64,000 bases of DNA from Nitrosovibrio sp. Nv6. Its GTDB lineage: Bacteria; Pseudomonadota; Gammaproteobacteria; Burkholderiales; Nitrosomonadaceae. Position 1 is the first letter of the stretch. Every line of letters begins with the position of its first letter. Below are positions 27,685 through 36,465 of this stretch, in pieces. The DNA is taken from the NCBI RefSeq assembly GCF_900110495.1, contig NZ_FODX01000001.1:434001-498000 (forward strand), written 5' to 3'. The translations under genes and the position numbers were made by a program. The notes under the pieces were generated by a model. That model worked only from the letters and a program-made list of their open reading frames with translations, was not told the origin of the DNA and ran no database searches.

Positions 27685-28761
27685 ATGAACGCTCCAGCAA
27701 CGCCTCATTCCATAGCACTCGGATTTAACGATAAGCGGATCCAGGAAGTGCTTTCCATACTGGGTCTTGACGCGACGCATCATGCGCTTGCAGAGCAGAT
27801 ACGCGCGGAAGTCATTGCCGGGCGAGCTGGCGAATTCGCTGATTCCTGCTTTGCCACCTTGGCGCGTACTCAAGGCTTCTCATTGATAGAGAAGGATATC
27901 GGCGCCGGCTCTTTCAAGCAGGCCTGGGTCCATTACTTGCAGTGCTTCGGCAGGAATTTCGATAAAGTCGAATATTTCGAAGAGCGGCTGCAAATGGCTG
28001 CTGCTTTCGCCCGTGCAAAGATCCCGCTCAGCGTTTTGCATCTTCCTTACTGCCTCACACAGGAGCTTCTGATAGGCAGTCTCTCAGATAAATTCAATGA
28101 GAATTCCAGGACCTTGTGGCCTCTTCTCGACGCTGTTTTGAAACTGATCTCCCTTGACTTGTACCTGACAGCGGAGGGCTATCGTCTGCCTGAACTTGAT
28201 GAACTGGAAGAGGATCTGGATAAGCTGCGCAAAGAAACATTCCGCTTGCGGCGGAGAACTTCGACCGATGAACTCACCGGAGTGATGAGCTATGCCAAAC
28301 TCATGGAATCCCTTGAACAGCAGATCGACCGCGCGCAGCGCAGGGGCCACGATCGCAGCCCCTTGTGCCTCATAATGTCCGATCTCGATTTCTTCAAAAA
28401 AATCAACGACACATATGGACACATGATGGGCGACCTCGTGCTGCGGCACGTAGCGGGACGCATACAATCGGCAACCCGTGACTTCGATCTGGTTGGCAGA
28501 TTTGGCGGAGAAGAATTTGTCATTATCATGACGGACACCAACCTGGAGTTGGCAAAGGTGATTGCGGAACGAATACGCGAAGGCGTCATGAGTGCGCCTT
28601 TTCATGTGAAGCGATACAATATTCCGGTAACCGTCAGCCTGGGGGTGGCAATGTTGAGGCAAGGCGAACGCAAGGAATCATTGCTTGAGCGTGCGGATGC
28701 CGCAATGTATGAAGCAAAAAGGAGCGGCCGCAATCGCGTGGCCATCGCTCCCGATTCCTGA
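27685..28761 (+). CDS. diguanylate cyclase with globin-type sensor domain
   Basis: 358 aa. Start chosen at MNAPATPHSIALG; the frame is open further upstream to 27307, but those residues overlap the divergent lipoprotein gene. Residues ~10-165 resemble the sensor globin of globin-coupled diguanylate cyclases. The segment R..MAAAFARAKIP aligns with the heme-proximal R..IG..H.R.GL pattern, but the His position is Phe108. Residues ~195-355 form a GGDEF domain with signature RFGGEEF (274-278) and an RxxD product-inhibition site (RDFD) five residues before it. It should make cyclic di-GMP and be inhibited by it. The stop lies inside a 20-bp tandem repeat. Confidence 0.88.
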   Translation: MNAPATPHSIALGFNDKRIQEVLSILGLDATHHALAEQIRAEVIAGRAGEFADSCFATLARTQGFSLIEKDIGAGSFKQAWVHYLQCFGRNFDKVEYFEERLQMAAAFARAKIPLSVLHLPYCLTQELLIGSLSDKFNENSRTLWPLLDAVLKLISLDLYLTAEGYRLPELDELEEDLDKLRKETFRLRRRTSTDELTGVMSYAKLMESLEQQIDRAQRRGHDRSPLCLIMSDLDFFKKINDTYGHMMGDLVLRHVAGRIQSATRDFDLVGRFGGEEFVIIMTDTNLELAKVIAERIREGVMSAPFHVKRYNIPVTVSLGVAMLRQGERKESLLERADAAMYEAKRSGRNRVAIAPDS

Positions 28762-28870
28762 CAGCAGCTCTCGATTCCTGACAGCAGCTCGCGATTCCTG
28801 ACAGCAGCTCGCGATTCCTGACAGCAGCTCTCGATTCCTGACAGCAGCGAGCGATTCCTGACACCATCGC
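28752..28870. repeat. 20-bp tandem repeat (six units) at cyclase 3' end
   Basis: Unit CGATTCCTGACAGCAGCTCG with minor changes, at exact 20-bp period starting 28752, 28772, 28792, 28812, 28832 and 28852 (last one degenerate). The TGA stop of the cyclase (28759-28761) lies in the first unit and every following unit also has TGA in step, though 20 is not a multiple of three. It fills the convergent gap to the pyruvate kinase gene. Confidence 0.93.
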
Positions 28871-28886
28871 TAACCGTCGTGAAGTA

Positions 28887-30398
28887 TCACTGGCGAATCA
28901 GCCGCAAAGCCTGCAACGTATCGGCTTCCTCGCCAGCGACACCAATACTCATACCGGACGCAGACAACACCACAGCCTGATCTCCCGACTGTGCCAGCCC
29001 CTGCACAAACAGCCACTCGCGGGCCTGCGCAGTGCATAGGTGCGGCTCGATCAATCCCGGAGCCCCTGAAAAAAGCGGCGCGACGCCATGCACTATCGCC
29101 AGACTCCGGTACAACCGCGCTGAATCGGTAATTATCACGAGCGGAATCCCCGGGCGGAAGCGGGCAATGCCCAGCGCCGTTCTGAGATTGCAGGCGGAAA
29201 CGATTATGGCGCGGGCATTCAAACGCGCCGAAAGCTGGCACGCGGCGAAGCTCAGAGCATCCTCCGGAGATCCCGATGTCGCACTCGGACGCATGTCCTG
29301 CGCACCTCCCCTCCCATACCCGGACTCACCACGTCCGGACTCACCAGACGCGGCCTCGGTGGCGGTGAGCACGCGGTGAAGTATCTTCACGGCGGCAACG
29401 GGAAATTGGCCGATGGCCGTCTCCGCAGAAAGCATCACCGCGTCCGTTCCATCGAGCACGGCGTTGGCCACATCGGTAACCTCCGCGCGCGTCGGATGCT
29501 CGTGCTCCACCATGGACTCAAGCATTTGCGTGGCCGTTATCACCGGACGCGCCCAAGCATTCGCCATGGCAATAATCCGCTTCTGCACAATTGGAATTTC
29601 AGCCAGGTCGGTCTCGACCCCCAGGTCTCCGCGCGCCACCATCACGCCGTCGGCCGCTTCCACAATCTCTTCAAGATTGACGAGGGCCCTGCGCTTCTCT
29701 ATCTTCGCCATCAGCAGCGGCTGCGCGCCTACCGGAAGCAACGCTCGTACCCGGGTAAGGTCGTCGGCCGACTGCACGAACGAAACGCCAATCCACTCTG
29801 CCTCTTGGGAGACCGCGAATGCGAGATGCCGCCGATCATCCTCCGTCGGGACCAGCTCATTCAAAACGGACTCTGGAATGTTTATGCCTGAACCGGAGCG
29901 GACTATGCCTCCGACACGCACTTCGCACTGAACCCGACTGGCATGGTTGGCGGGGCTGGCGGGGGTTTTTACCCGAAGGTCGATCGAACCATCGGCAAGA
30001 AATACTGATTCCCCAGTACGGAGTACCACAAGCAACTCAGGGTTCCGCACGGGCAGAAGACTGCTGCCTTCTTTCGGACCCTCCTCCGCGATATCGTCCT
30101 CCGCTGCAAGCGTAACTATCGTACCTTCTTCCAGCTTGCAACACCCGTCCGGCAGTTCGCCAATACGAAACTTCGGACCCGGCAGATCAACAAGAATAGC
30201 CACCGGTCGGCCGGATTCCCAAGCTGAGCGCCGCACCAGCTGAATGCGTCGTGCATGATCGGCATGATTGCCATGCGAGGCGTTTATGCGGGCGACATCC
30301 ATTCCGCTCTCGATCAAATGCGCAACGATGCCAGGCTGGTCAGTTGCCGGACCCAGCGTACAGACGATCTTGGTTCCATGCCAGCGGTGATCAGTCAT
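28887..30398 (-). CDS. pyk: pyruvate kinase
   Basis: 503 aa. Catalyses phosphoenolpyruvate + ADP to pyruvate + ATP, the last step of glycolysis, in the cytosol. Motifs: KIVCTLGPAT near the N-terminus, ARINASHG (substrate/K+ site), the B-domain with VDLPGPKFRIG, MAKIE (catalytic Lys), VARGDLGVE (metal site) and ITATQMLESM with VLDGTDAVMLSAETA. Usual length is ~470; here a Gly/Ser/Arg-rich insert around residue 355-385 (SGESGRGESGYGRGG) adds length in the C-terminal domain. Upstream by 15 bp is a small exported protein gene, perhaps co-transcribed. Confidence 0.92.
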   Translation of the reverse strand: MTDHRWHGTKIVCTLGPATDQPGIVAHLIESGMDVARINASHGNHADHARRIQLVRRSAWESGRPVAILVDLPGPKFRIGELPDGCCKLEEGTIVTLAAEDDIAEEGPKEGSSLLPVRNPELLVVLRTGESVFLADGSIDLRVKTPASPANHASRVQCEVRVGGIVRSGSGINIPESVLNELVPTEDDRRHLAFAVSQEAEWIGVSFVQSADDLTRVRALLPVGAQPLLMAKIEKRRALVNLEEIVEAADGVMVARGDLGVETDLAEIPIVQKRIIAMANAWARPVITATQMLESMVEHEHPTRAEVTDVANAVLDGTDAVMLSAETAIGQFPVAAVKILHRVLTATEAASGESGRGESGYGRGGAQDMRPSATSGSPEDALSFAACQLSARLNARAIIVSACNLRTALGIARFRPGIPLVIITDSARLYRSLAIVHGVAPLFSGAPGLIEPHLCTAQAREWLFVQGLAQSGDQAVVLSASGMSIGVAGEEADTLQALRLIRQ

Positions 30399-30413
30399 GA
30401 CTCTACGTAAACC

Positions 30414-30665
30414 CTAATAACGATCCGACTCATAGTCGCGTAGATATTCCCGCTCGTGACGCTCAGCCCGGTCGCTTCGCTGCTCGTAGTCATTCCGGTC
30501 CCGAGCCCTTCGCGTCTGCTCCTCGTTTCTTTGCTTGAGAACAGCGCAGTCCGCGGAATCCTCCGAGCACGCGTAGCGGCCCTCTCCCACATACACCTTT
30601 TCATCTGCCTGTGCGGTTACCGTAGCCCCAAGCACCACCGCAAATACCAGCATAAGCCGTGTCAT
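30414..30665 (-). CDS. small exported charged protein
   Basis: 83 aa with a good ribosome binding site (AGGGAGAAAG). Signal peptide at 1-20 (TVTAQA-DEK). The mature 63 residues contain two Cys (YACSEDSADCAVL) and then a tail almost entirely of Arg, Glu, Asp and Tyr. Family unknown. Ends 15 bp before the pyruvate kinase start on the same strand. Confidence 0.72.
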   Translation of the reverse strand: MTRLMLVFAVVLGATVTAQADEKVYVGEGRYACSEDSADCAVLKQRNEEQTRRARDRNDYEQRSDRAERHEREYLRDYESDRY

Positions 30666-30779
30666 GCTTTCTCCCTTGAAGAGATATTGAGCGTTAAATG
30701 CAAGAAATGATATCGCAAATGTTCACACGCACATTGATGTACGCTTACACAACCCCGCCCGCCCGGGTCGCTCAGCAAT

Positions 30780-31265
30780 TCATTCCCGACCGGTCCTGGT
30801 CCAGACTTTAGGCAGCAGATGCAATATGACCAGGGCAAGGACAGTACATAAAACGGCCGAGGCTTCCCGCCCAAGCCCGGCGGCAATGCCGATCGCCGCT
30901 GTCAACCATAGCCCCGCCGCGGTAGTAAGTCCTTTTACCGTTTCTTCACTGGTACTTTTAAGAATGGTTCCGGCCCCAAGAAACCCAACCCCGGTGACAA
31001 CGCCCTGGATCACGCGCGACAATGCGTCATCGGACATGTGCATTTGTTGAGGGATGAGGACAAAGAGGGCAGCGCCCACGGCAACCAGCATGTGCGTCCG
31101 CACTCCTGCTGCCTTGCCCCTGTGCTCCCGTTCCAAACCCAGTATGCCGCCAAGCGTGGCAGCGATTGCCAGACGCAGCGTGGTCCGGGCAAATTCAGTT
31201 GCAGAGGGAAGGTCCGAAAACTCCGACACCAGCATGTTGACAATCTCCTGCCACCAGCTATCCAC
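30780..31265 (-). CDS. MgtC/SapB-family membrane protein
   Basis: 161 aa from a GTG with AAGGAG five bases upstream; a frame open to 31370 gives an unlike N-terminus. MgtC core: RLAIAATLGGILGLEREHRGKAAGVRTHMLVAVGAALF, then GVVTGVGFLGAGTILK and TAAGLWLTAAIGIAAGLG, giving four to five membrane segments. MgtC proteins in the inner membrane affect Mg2+ homeostasis, membrane potential or acid tolerance; the C-terminal soluble domain of long members is absent here. No magnesium-leader RNA was identified upstream. Confidence 0.9.
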   Translation of the reverse strand: MDSWWQEIVNMLVSEFSDLPSATEFARTTLRLAIAATLGGILGLEREHRGKAAGVRTHMLVAVGAALFVLIPQQMHMSDDALSRVIQGVVTGVGFLGAGTILKSTSEETVKGLTTAAGLWLTAAIGIAAGLGREASAVLCTVLALVILHLLPKVWTRTGRE

Positions 31266-31952
31266 AATAGCTCCTTGTCCAGTACCGGATCTCGCCCGAA
31301 ATCCACGCCAAAATAGCAGCTCCCTCAAGAATATCACAGTTGCCGCCGCTATCTGGTTCATCAACGGCACAGCTCAACAGATTATGCTACCAACATAGAG
31401 AAAGATACAGTCGGCGGCAAGCTGGGTTTCCGCTCGCCATATAGTTCCGCGCGGCAGGTTATTGGCGCTGGACACCCAATACTTGACCCCTCACCGTGCT
31501 ATCGCGCTTGCCTGCTATCCTGGGTCCGGCCAGCTTATGCGGTTCATACCTGTAAGATTCTGCAGGTATTCAACTACAAAATTTTAATATCTAATTGCTT
31601 CCGTCGTTAACCGGCGATGAAGGAAATGCATTAGGAATACATGTCTGCGCAATACCGGTTATGCGCGGTCTTCGACAGGTACCTGACAGATTGTCGAACC
31701 ACTTTGACACCGGGACTATAAAAACCAACCGGTTTCCGGGTTGGGTTCGTTTACCCATTCAGCATGGATATCGCATAAACCTCGTGCGACGATCGCACGT
31801 GCCTCTTGGTCTCTTGGCTGCCCGCGAGGTTTTGTATTGGCAGGCATACGAGGTCTGAACAAGTGGACCTTTCACATTGATCAGAAGAGTGAGGATCACA
31901 CGAGCCAATTTATAAGATATCCACAGCTCATTCATAAGAGGGAAATAAATAA
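31266..31952. other. gene-poor stretch of 690 bp
   Basis: Holds the MgtC gene's promoter on the left and the cytochrome gene's on the right. An imperfect palindrome CCAACCGGTTTCCGGGTTGG lies near 31726-31745. Frames here lack ribosome binding sites and known domains. Confidence 0.4.
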
Positions 31953-33656
31953 ATGAAAGCCGGATTTGCATTCTGGATCAGGAGCACGGTGCTTGCGTTT
32001 GCCATGCTCGCGCCACTGCCTTCATCCGCAGCGGCGCCGCTAGGCACCAATCAGGGAGCGGAGTGGACAGCCGCTGCACAGAAAGACTTCTACAGTCGCG
32101 ACCAGGGCTCGCGGATCATGCCGCTTCGCTGGATTGCCGCCCTGAAGCAGTCCAATGGTGAGCCTTTCATGGCTTCCAGTCTTAGCCGATATGGTTATCT
32201 GCCCAATGAGGATAGTCGTCCTGCCGGGCTACCGGTTGGCTTTACCGTTGGCAGCGGGAGCGGCGGCCAGGAAATCGGGATGACGTGCGCGGCTTGCCAT
32301 ACCCGCCAGATTGAGGTCAAAGGCGTTCCCTATCGCATCGATGGCGGCCCGGCGATTGTCGATTTTCAGAGTTTCCTCGCAGATCTCGATACGGCTGTAA
32401 ATACTGTACTTACGAATCAACAGGCGTTTACGGATTTTGCCAATGCCGTGCTCGGCCCTGAGCCTACACCTGATGATAAAGCGAAATTGTTCGCGGAATT
32501 GGAGGTTTGGCATTTGCCCTATCATACCCTGATGAAAGGCGCATTGCCCTCACCTGCTTGGGGGCCAGCACGACTTGACGCCGTATCCATGATTTTCAAC
32601 CGGCTCGCCGGGCTCGATATCGGTCCGGCTCCCATCTACATAATTCCCGAGAATATCAGACCTGCCGTCGCACCTGTTCGCTATCCCTTCCTTTGGAATG
32701 CAGCAATTCAGGACAAGACGCAGTGGCCCGGCTTCTCCAGCAATGGCACCGATATTTTAGGGCTCGCCCGTAATCTCGGCGAGGTCTATGGCGTCTTCGC
32801 TACTTTCCATCCAAAAAAAGATTGGAGCTTGCTTGGGATCGATTATCTGCACAAAAACTCAGCCGATTTTCAGGGACTCGAAGCTTTGGAAAACCTGGTG
32901 CGAAAGATAGGTCCGCCCCAGTGGCCATGGAAGATAAACCAAGCGCTCGCCAACAAGGGCAAGGCGATTTTTGCGCGTAAAACTGAGCAGGGCGGCTGCG
33001 TCGAATGCCATGGAAAAACCCCTTCTCTAGATCAAAAAACCTGGGCTACACTGGTTGTGGATGTGGGTACCGACTCGAGGGAATATGACATACTCGACTG
33101 GACCGTCAAAACGGGCGTGCTCGAAGGCGCGGAAATTCCCTTTATCGCCAAGCCGCTCAAGTCCACAGACATGGCCCTCAATGTTCTGAAAACTGCGGTG
33201 CTCGGGTCCATCCTCCAGCACTCCGTTCCGGTTTTGAAGAAAGCAGAGGATCAGGCACAGGTGAAAGGTGCTCAGTCTCTGTTTACGCCGGGGACGGAAT
33301 CTCTGAAAAGTGCATTTAATGGATCTGCGTCCGGCACCGCACCTTCCTATCCCTATGAAGCCCGCGTGCTTGAAGGAATTTGGGCCGCTGCTCCGTATCT
33401 GCACAATGGATCGGTGCCAACGCTCGCTGAATTGCTGAAGCCGGCAGCCGAGCGGGTCAGTTCGTTCAAGATCGGTCCAGCTTATGACATAACCAATATA
33501 GGGCTCGCAGTCGATCAGACCGCGTTCGACTACACGCTGCAAACAACCGATTGTAGTGACCGGAAATCGGGAAACAGCCGCTGCGGCCACGAGTTCGGGA
33601 CCAAACTATCGTCGGACGAGAAAAAAGCACTGCTCGAATATCTCAAGACGCTTTAA
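31953..33656 (+). CDS. diheme c-type cytochrome, RoxA/peroxidase-like
   Basis: 567 aa. Signal peptide at 1-27 (SSAAA-PLG), so periplasmic. Two heme c sites: CAACH near residues 112-116 and CVECH near 349-353. Around 470 is the family signature GIWAAAPYLHNGSVPTLAELL, typical of RoxA-like diheme oxygenases and related CcpA-type diheme proteins. Function may be a peroxidase or a dioxygenase; rubber cleavage itself is not implied. A ribosome binding site (AGAGGG) precedes the start. It is convergent with selO across a hairpin. Confidence 0.85.
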   Translation: MKAGFAFWIRSTVLAFAMLAPLPSSAAAPLGTNQGAEWTAAAQKDFYSRDQGSRIMPLRWIAALKQSNGEPFMASSLSRYGYLPNEDSRPAGLPVGFTVGSGSGGQEIGMTCAACHTRQIEVKGVPYRIDGGPAIVDFQSFLADLDTAVNTVLTNQQAFTDFANAVLGPEPTPDDKAKLFAELEVWHLPYHTLMKGALPSPAWGPARLDAVSMIFNRLAGLDIGPAPIYIIPENIRPAVAPVRYPFLWNAAIQDKTQWPGFSSNGTDILGLARNLGEVYGVFATFHPKKDWSLLGIDYLHKNSADFQGLEALENLVRKIGPPQWPWKINQALANKGKAIFARKTEQGGCVECHGKTPSLDQKTWATLVVDVGTDSREYDILDWTVKTGVLEGAEIPFIAKPLKSTDMALNVLKTAVLGSILQHSVPVLKKAEDQAQVKGAQSLFTPGTESLKSAFNGSASGTAPSYPYEARVLEGIWAAAPYLHNGSVPTLAELLKPAAERVSSFKIGPAYDITNIGLAVDQTAFDYTLQTTDCSDRKSGNSRCGHEFGTKLSSDEKKALLEYLKTL

Positions 33657-33673
33657 TAGCTGGACATGTGTCG

Positions 33674-33710
33674 GTGGCATCCCCCTCTGCATCACCGAGA
33701 GGGATGCCAC
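33674..33710. terminator. long hairpin between convergent genes, probable terminator
   Basis: Left arm GTGGCATCCC..TCT and right arm AGAGGGATGCCAC pair over 13 bp with a two-base bulge and a 9-base loop. It lies just after the cytochrome stop and ~70 bp after the end of selO on the other strand. There is no T-run, so it may be a transcription-stop or mRNA-end-protecting hairpin rather than a classic intrinsic terminator. Confidence 0.5.
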
Positions 33711-33780
33711 ACTCGCCGATAATAAATTCATAATCCGTGCAATCGCTTATACCCACCTACTCACAATTAACACAGCGCGT

Positions 33781-35475
33781 TCACGAACTGCATGACAGCG
33801 CCGAGCATCCTGGCTTGTTGCGCGCCCATTCGGGACGCCTGGCCGCGAGCTCGTCATGCGCGAGTTGCTCGTCATAAGGACGTTTCAATACCTCCATCAG
33901 CCGCTCGATAACGGAGGCATCGCCCTGCTCCAGCGCTTCGATTGCCTGCTGCGCGAGATAATTGCGCGGCACATATTTGGGATTGGCGCGCTTCATTCGT
34001 TGATAACGCCTATCGGCAGGCTCATTATCCAGGCGAACCCGCGCGATATAGCGGCGAAGCCAGCCAGTCAGCTTGCTCATTTGGGCATGCGCGAAAGCCT
34101 GCTGCTCATCGTAGAATGCGCGGCGGAAAAACTCGGCCAACGCGCTATCCTCGATGCGGTCCGCGTTATCGGCCGCATCGCCCGCTGCGCTCTCACATGC
34201 GCCCTCCACGGGAATATCCATCAGGCAGCGGAAGAACAGCGTCATGTCAGTCTCAACCTGTTGCAGCAGCTCGAACAGATCGCTCACCAGCGTGTCGTCA
34301 TCTTTGTGCTCCAGCGACGCCAGCCCGAGCTTGTCGGCCAGCATGCGACGCCATGTATTGTTGAAAGTTTCGCCAAAAACCGTCAGCCCCTGCTCCAGCA
34401 TGGCATGATCCTCGATCAGAGGCGCAAGCGCGGCGGCCAGCCGGGTCAGGTTCCATTGTGCGATCTGCGGCTGATTGCCGAAGCAGTAACGCCGCCCCTG
34501 CGCATCCGTGGTATTAGGTGTCCAGCTCAGGTCGAAACCTTCGAGCCAGCCATACGGACCATAATCTATCGTGAGCCCCAGTATCGACATATTGTCGGTA
34601 TTCATCACCCCGTGCACAAAGCCCACCCGCATCCAGTGGGCGATGAGCGTGCCCGTTCGCCGGCAGATCTCCTCGAACCACCTGGCATATATGGCAGGCG
34701 TAAAAGCTGATTCCCCACCCAGTTCAGGGAAATGTTCCCTTATCACGTAATCGGCCAGCCGCTTGAGGGTCTCCGGCTCGTCCTGCGCCGCAAGTATCTC
34801 GAAGTTGCCGAAACGCACGAATGAGGGTGAGACGCGGCAGACGATGGCGCCAGTTTCCGGCCGGGGATTGCCATCGTAAAACATGTCCCGCACCACGGAA
34901 TCACCCGTCGCCACCAGGCTCAATGCACGGGTAGTCGGCACGCCCAGATAGTGCATGGCTTCGCTGCACAGAAATTCGCGCACCGAGGAGCGAAGCACGG
35001 CGCGGCCATCCGCAGTACGCGAGTATGGCGTTTTACCGGCCCCCTTGAGCTGCAACTCCCGGCGCACACCGTCCGGACAAAGTATTTCACCCAGGGTAAT
35101 AGCGCGCCCATCGCCAAGCTGTCCCGCCCAGTGGCCGAACTGATGGCCGCCATAACGCGCGGCATAAGGTTGCATGCCTGGAAGAACACGGTTTCCGCCG
35201 AGCACCTCTACCGCCTGGCTAACAGGCGAGGCCGGGCGCGAGATTCCCAGCATTTCCCCCACGGGGTCAGCCCAGGCCAGCAACCGCGGTGCGCTCACTG
35301 GCGTTGGCTCCACCCGAGTGTAGCAGGCGTTTCGCACAGCACGCGGCACATTGTGCGTCGCTGGATCCCCCGGCAGTTCGCGCACGAAGCTATTGTCGAA
35401 TTGCACATTATCCACATCGGTCAGGTCTGGCAGATCGACAACTGCTGGGCTACGCTTGAGATTGAGATGGCTCAT
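33781..35475 (-). CDS. selO: SelO protein AMPylase (YdiU family)
   Basis: 564 aa. SelO is a pseudokinase that transfers AMP to Ser/Thr/Tyr of target proteins in redox stress. Family motifs: YGGHQFGHWAGQLGDGRA near 108, LQLKGAGKTPYSR (catalytic Lys), SSVREFLCSEAM, VHGVMNTDNMSILG (active-site Asn) and IDYGPYGWLEGFD (metal Asp). The C-terminal tail CSALSCSS carries the conserved Cys that is selenocysteine in some homologs; here it is TGC-type Cys. Start with AGGAAGATAA before the ATG. Confidence 0.95.
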   Translation of the reverse strand: MSHLNLKRSPAVVDLPDLTDVDNVQFDNSFVRELPGDPATHNVPRAVRNACYTRVEPTPVSAPRLLAWADPVGEMLGISRPASPVSQAVEVLGGNRVLPGMQPYAARYGGHQFGHWAGQLGDGRAITLGEILCPDGVRRELQLKGAGKTPYSRTADGRAVLRSSVREFLCSEAMHYLGVPTTRALSLVATGDSVVRDMFYDGNPRPETGAIVCRVSPSFVRFGNFEILAAQDEPETLKRLADYVIREHFPELGGESAFTPAIYARWFEEICRRTGTLIAHWMRVGFVHGVMNTDNMSILGLTIDYGPYGWLEGFDLSWTPNTTDAQGRRYCFGNQPQIAQWNLTRLAAALAPLIEDHAMLEQGLTVFGETFNNTWRRMLADKLGLASLEHKDDDTLVSDLFELLQQVETDMTLFFRCLMDIPVEGACESAAGDAADNADRIEDSALAEFFRRAFYDEQQAFAHAQMSKLTGWLRRYIARVRLDNEPADRRYQRMKRANPKYVPRNYLAQQAIEALEQGDASVIERLMEVLKRPYDEQLAHDELAARRPEWARNKPGCSALSCSS

Positions 35476-35561
35476 TTATCTTCCTTGAATGGATAAGGTT
35501 TCTTGACACCGGTTCATGATAGACCTAAATTCGATTCAAAGACGTTTACGGGAGGGAAAGA

Positions 35562-35822
35562 ATGCCCAAACTGACGGACTACGTCAAAATGGCGGCGGAC
35601 GAGTATGTGCGTGATCGCGGAAGCACCGAACTCGATGCACGCTGGATTGCTGAATTCTTTCAGGACAGCGGCGTGCAGGATGCTTATCCGCACCAGGATC
35701 TGATTGCTTTCGCTGACATGGTGCAAAAGGAACCGAACCGGGAGGAGGAGCGAGCAACAAAAAAAGCGGCTTTTCACCTGGATAAAATGATCCGCCGCAT
35801 AAGATTTCCGCCGAAAACATGA
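35562..35822 (+). CDS. small conserved-looking hypothetical protein
   Basis: 86 aa with a strong GGGAGGGA ribosome binding site. Soluble, mainly alpha-helical: TDYVKMAADEYVRDRG, DARWIAEFFQDSG, ATKKAAFHLDKMIRRIRF. No Cys, no signal peptide and no recognisable domain. It is divergent from selO and convergent with the glycine-zipper lipoprotein. Function unknown. Confidence 0.6.
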   Translation: MPKLTDYVKMAADEYVRDRGSTELDARWIAEFFQDSGVQDAYPHQDLIAFADMVQKEPNREEERATKKAAFHLDKMIRRIRFPPKT

Positions 35823-35905
35823 ATATGCTGTTCATCTTGAAGAACATCCCGTTATTCCCTGCCTCCCTGCCGTCTCATCAATGAAACCTCGCTGTGGTTT
35901 TAAAT

Positions 35906-36451
35906 TTATTGCGGGGGTGGAGGCGGTGGATTGCCGGGTGGTGGTGGTGGAGGCGGCGTCGCGGCGCCTGGCAAAGGTTGGCTCGACGTTTCTGCAGGCC
36001 GGTTACGAGAGTCATCCATGATCCGGCCGGAGACAGGGACACGATGGCCTTTGCCGTACATGCATTGCGTGTAACCCATATCATAACGGTGCTGCCGGAT
36101 TTCGCCGGATGCCCTCGCGGTGCCGGTTCCCATCAGTCCGCCGAGCAGGAGGCCGCTGCCCGCGCCGATCGCAGCGCCGGTCCCTCCGGCAAAAGCGCCG
36201 CCTGCCGCCGCACCAACCCCTGTGCCGACCGCGGCAGTTCCTGCTCCGCTCATCACCGAAGCTCTATTCGGGGTCACGCCCTGGGCTTGCTCGCTGGCAT
36301 AAAGCCTGCAGTAGCCGTCGTCATCACGAAATTGATCAAACGTTTTACCGGAGCCGGGCAGCGCCATTACGCTGGGGCCGCTTGGTATACTCGCACAGGA
36401 AACCAATAAAGACGCCAGAAGGAAAGGAGTTGATCTATAAGTTTTGGGCAT
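35906..36451 (-). CDS. glycine-zipper outer-membrane lipoprotein
   Basis: 181 aa. Lipobox LLVSC at about 15-19 makes it a lipoprotein. Around 70-120 is a long Gly/Ala zipper (GAGTAAVGTGVGAAAGGAFAGG and on) typical of membrane-inserting glycine-zipper domains, after FDQFRDDDGYCRLYASEQA and before RYDMGYTQCMYGKGHRVP. The last 25 residues are a poly-Pro tail. Precedes nothing in an obvious operon, but the His/Gly-rich gene lies 14 bp upstream on the same strand, so co-transcription is likely. Confidence 0.82.
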   Translation of the reverse strand: MPKTYRSTPFLLASLLVSCASIPSGPSVMALPGSGKTFDQFRDDDGYCRLYASEQAQGVTPNRASVMSGAGTAAVGTGVGAAAGGAFAGGTGAAIGAGSGLLLGGLMGTGTARASGEIRQHRYDMGYTQCMYGKGHRVPVSGRIMDDSRNRPAETSSQPLPGAATPPPPPPPGNPPPPPPQ

Positions 36452-36465
36452 TTCTATTCCTTATT

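Noticed and set aside
28634-28867. 77-codon minus frame through the 20-bp repeat and the cyclase 3' end
   Set aside because: Overlaps the strongly supported GGDEF gene, and the repetitive residues follow from the DNA repeat.
28752-28870. CRISPR-like array
   Set aside because: The 20-bp units are contiguous without spacers and no cas gene is present.
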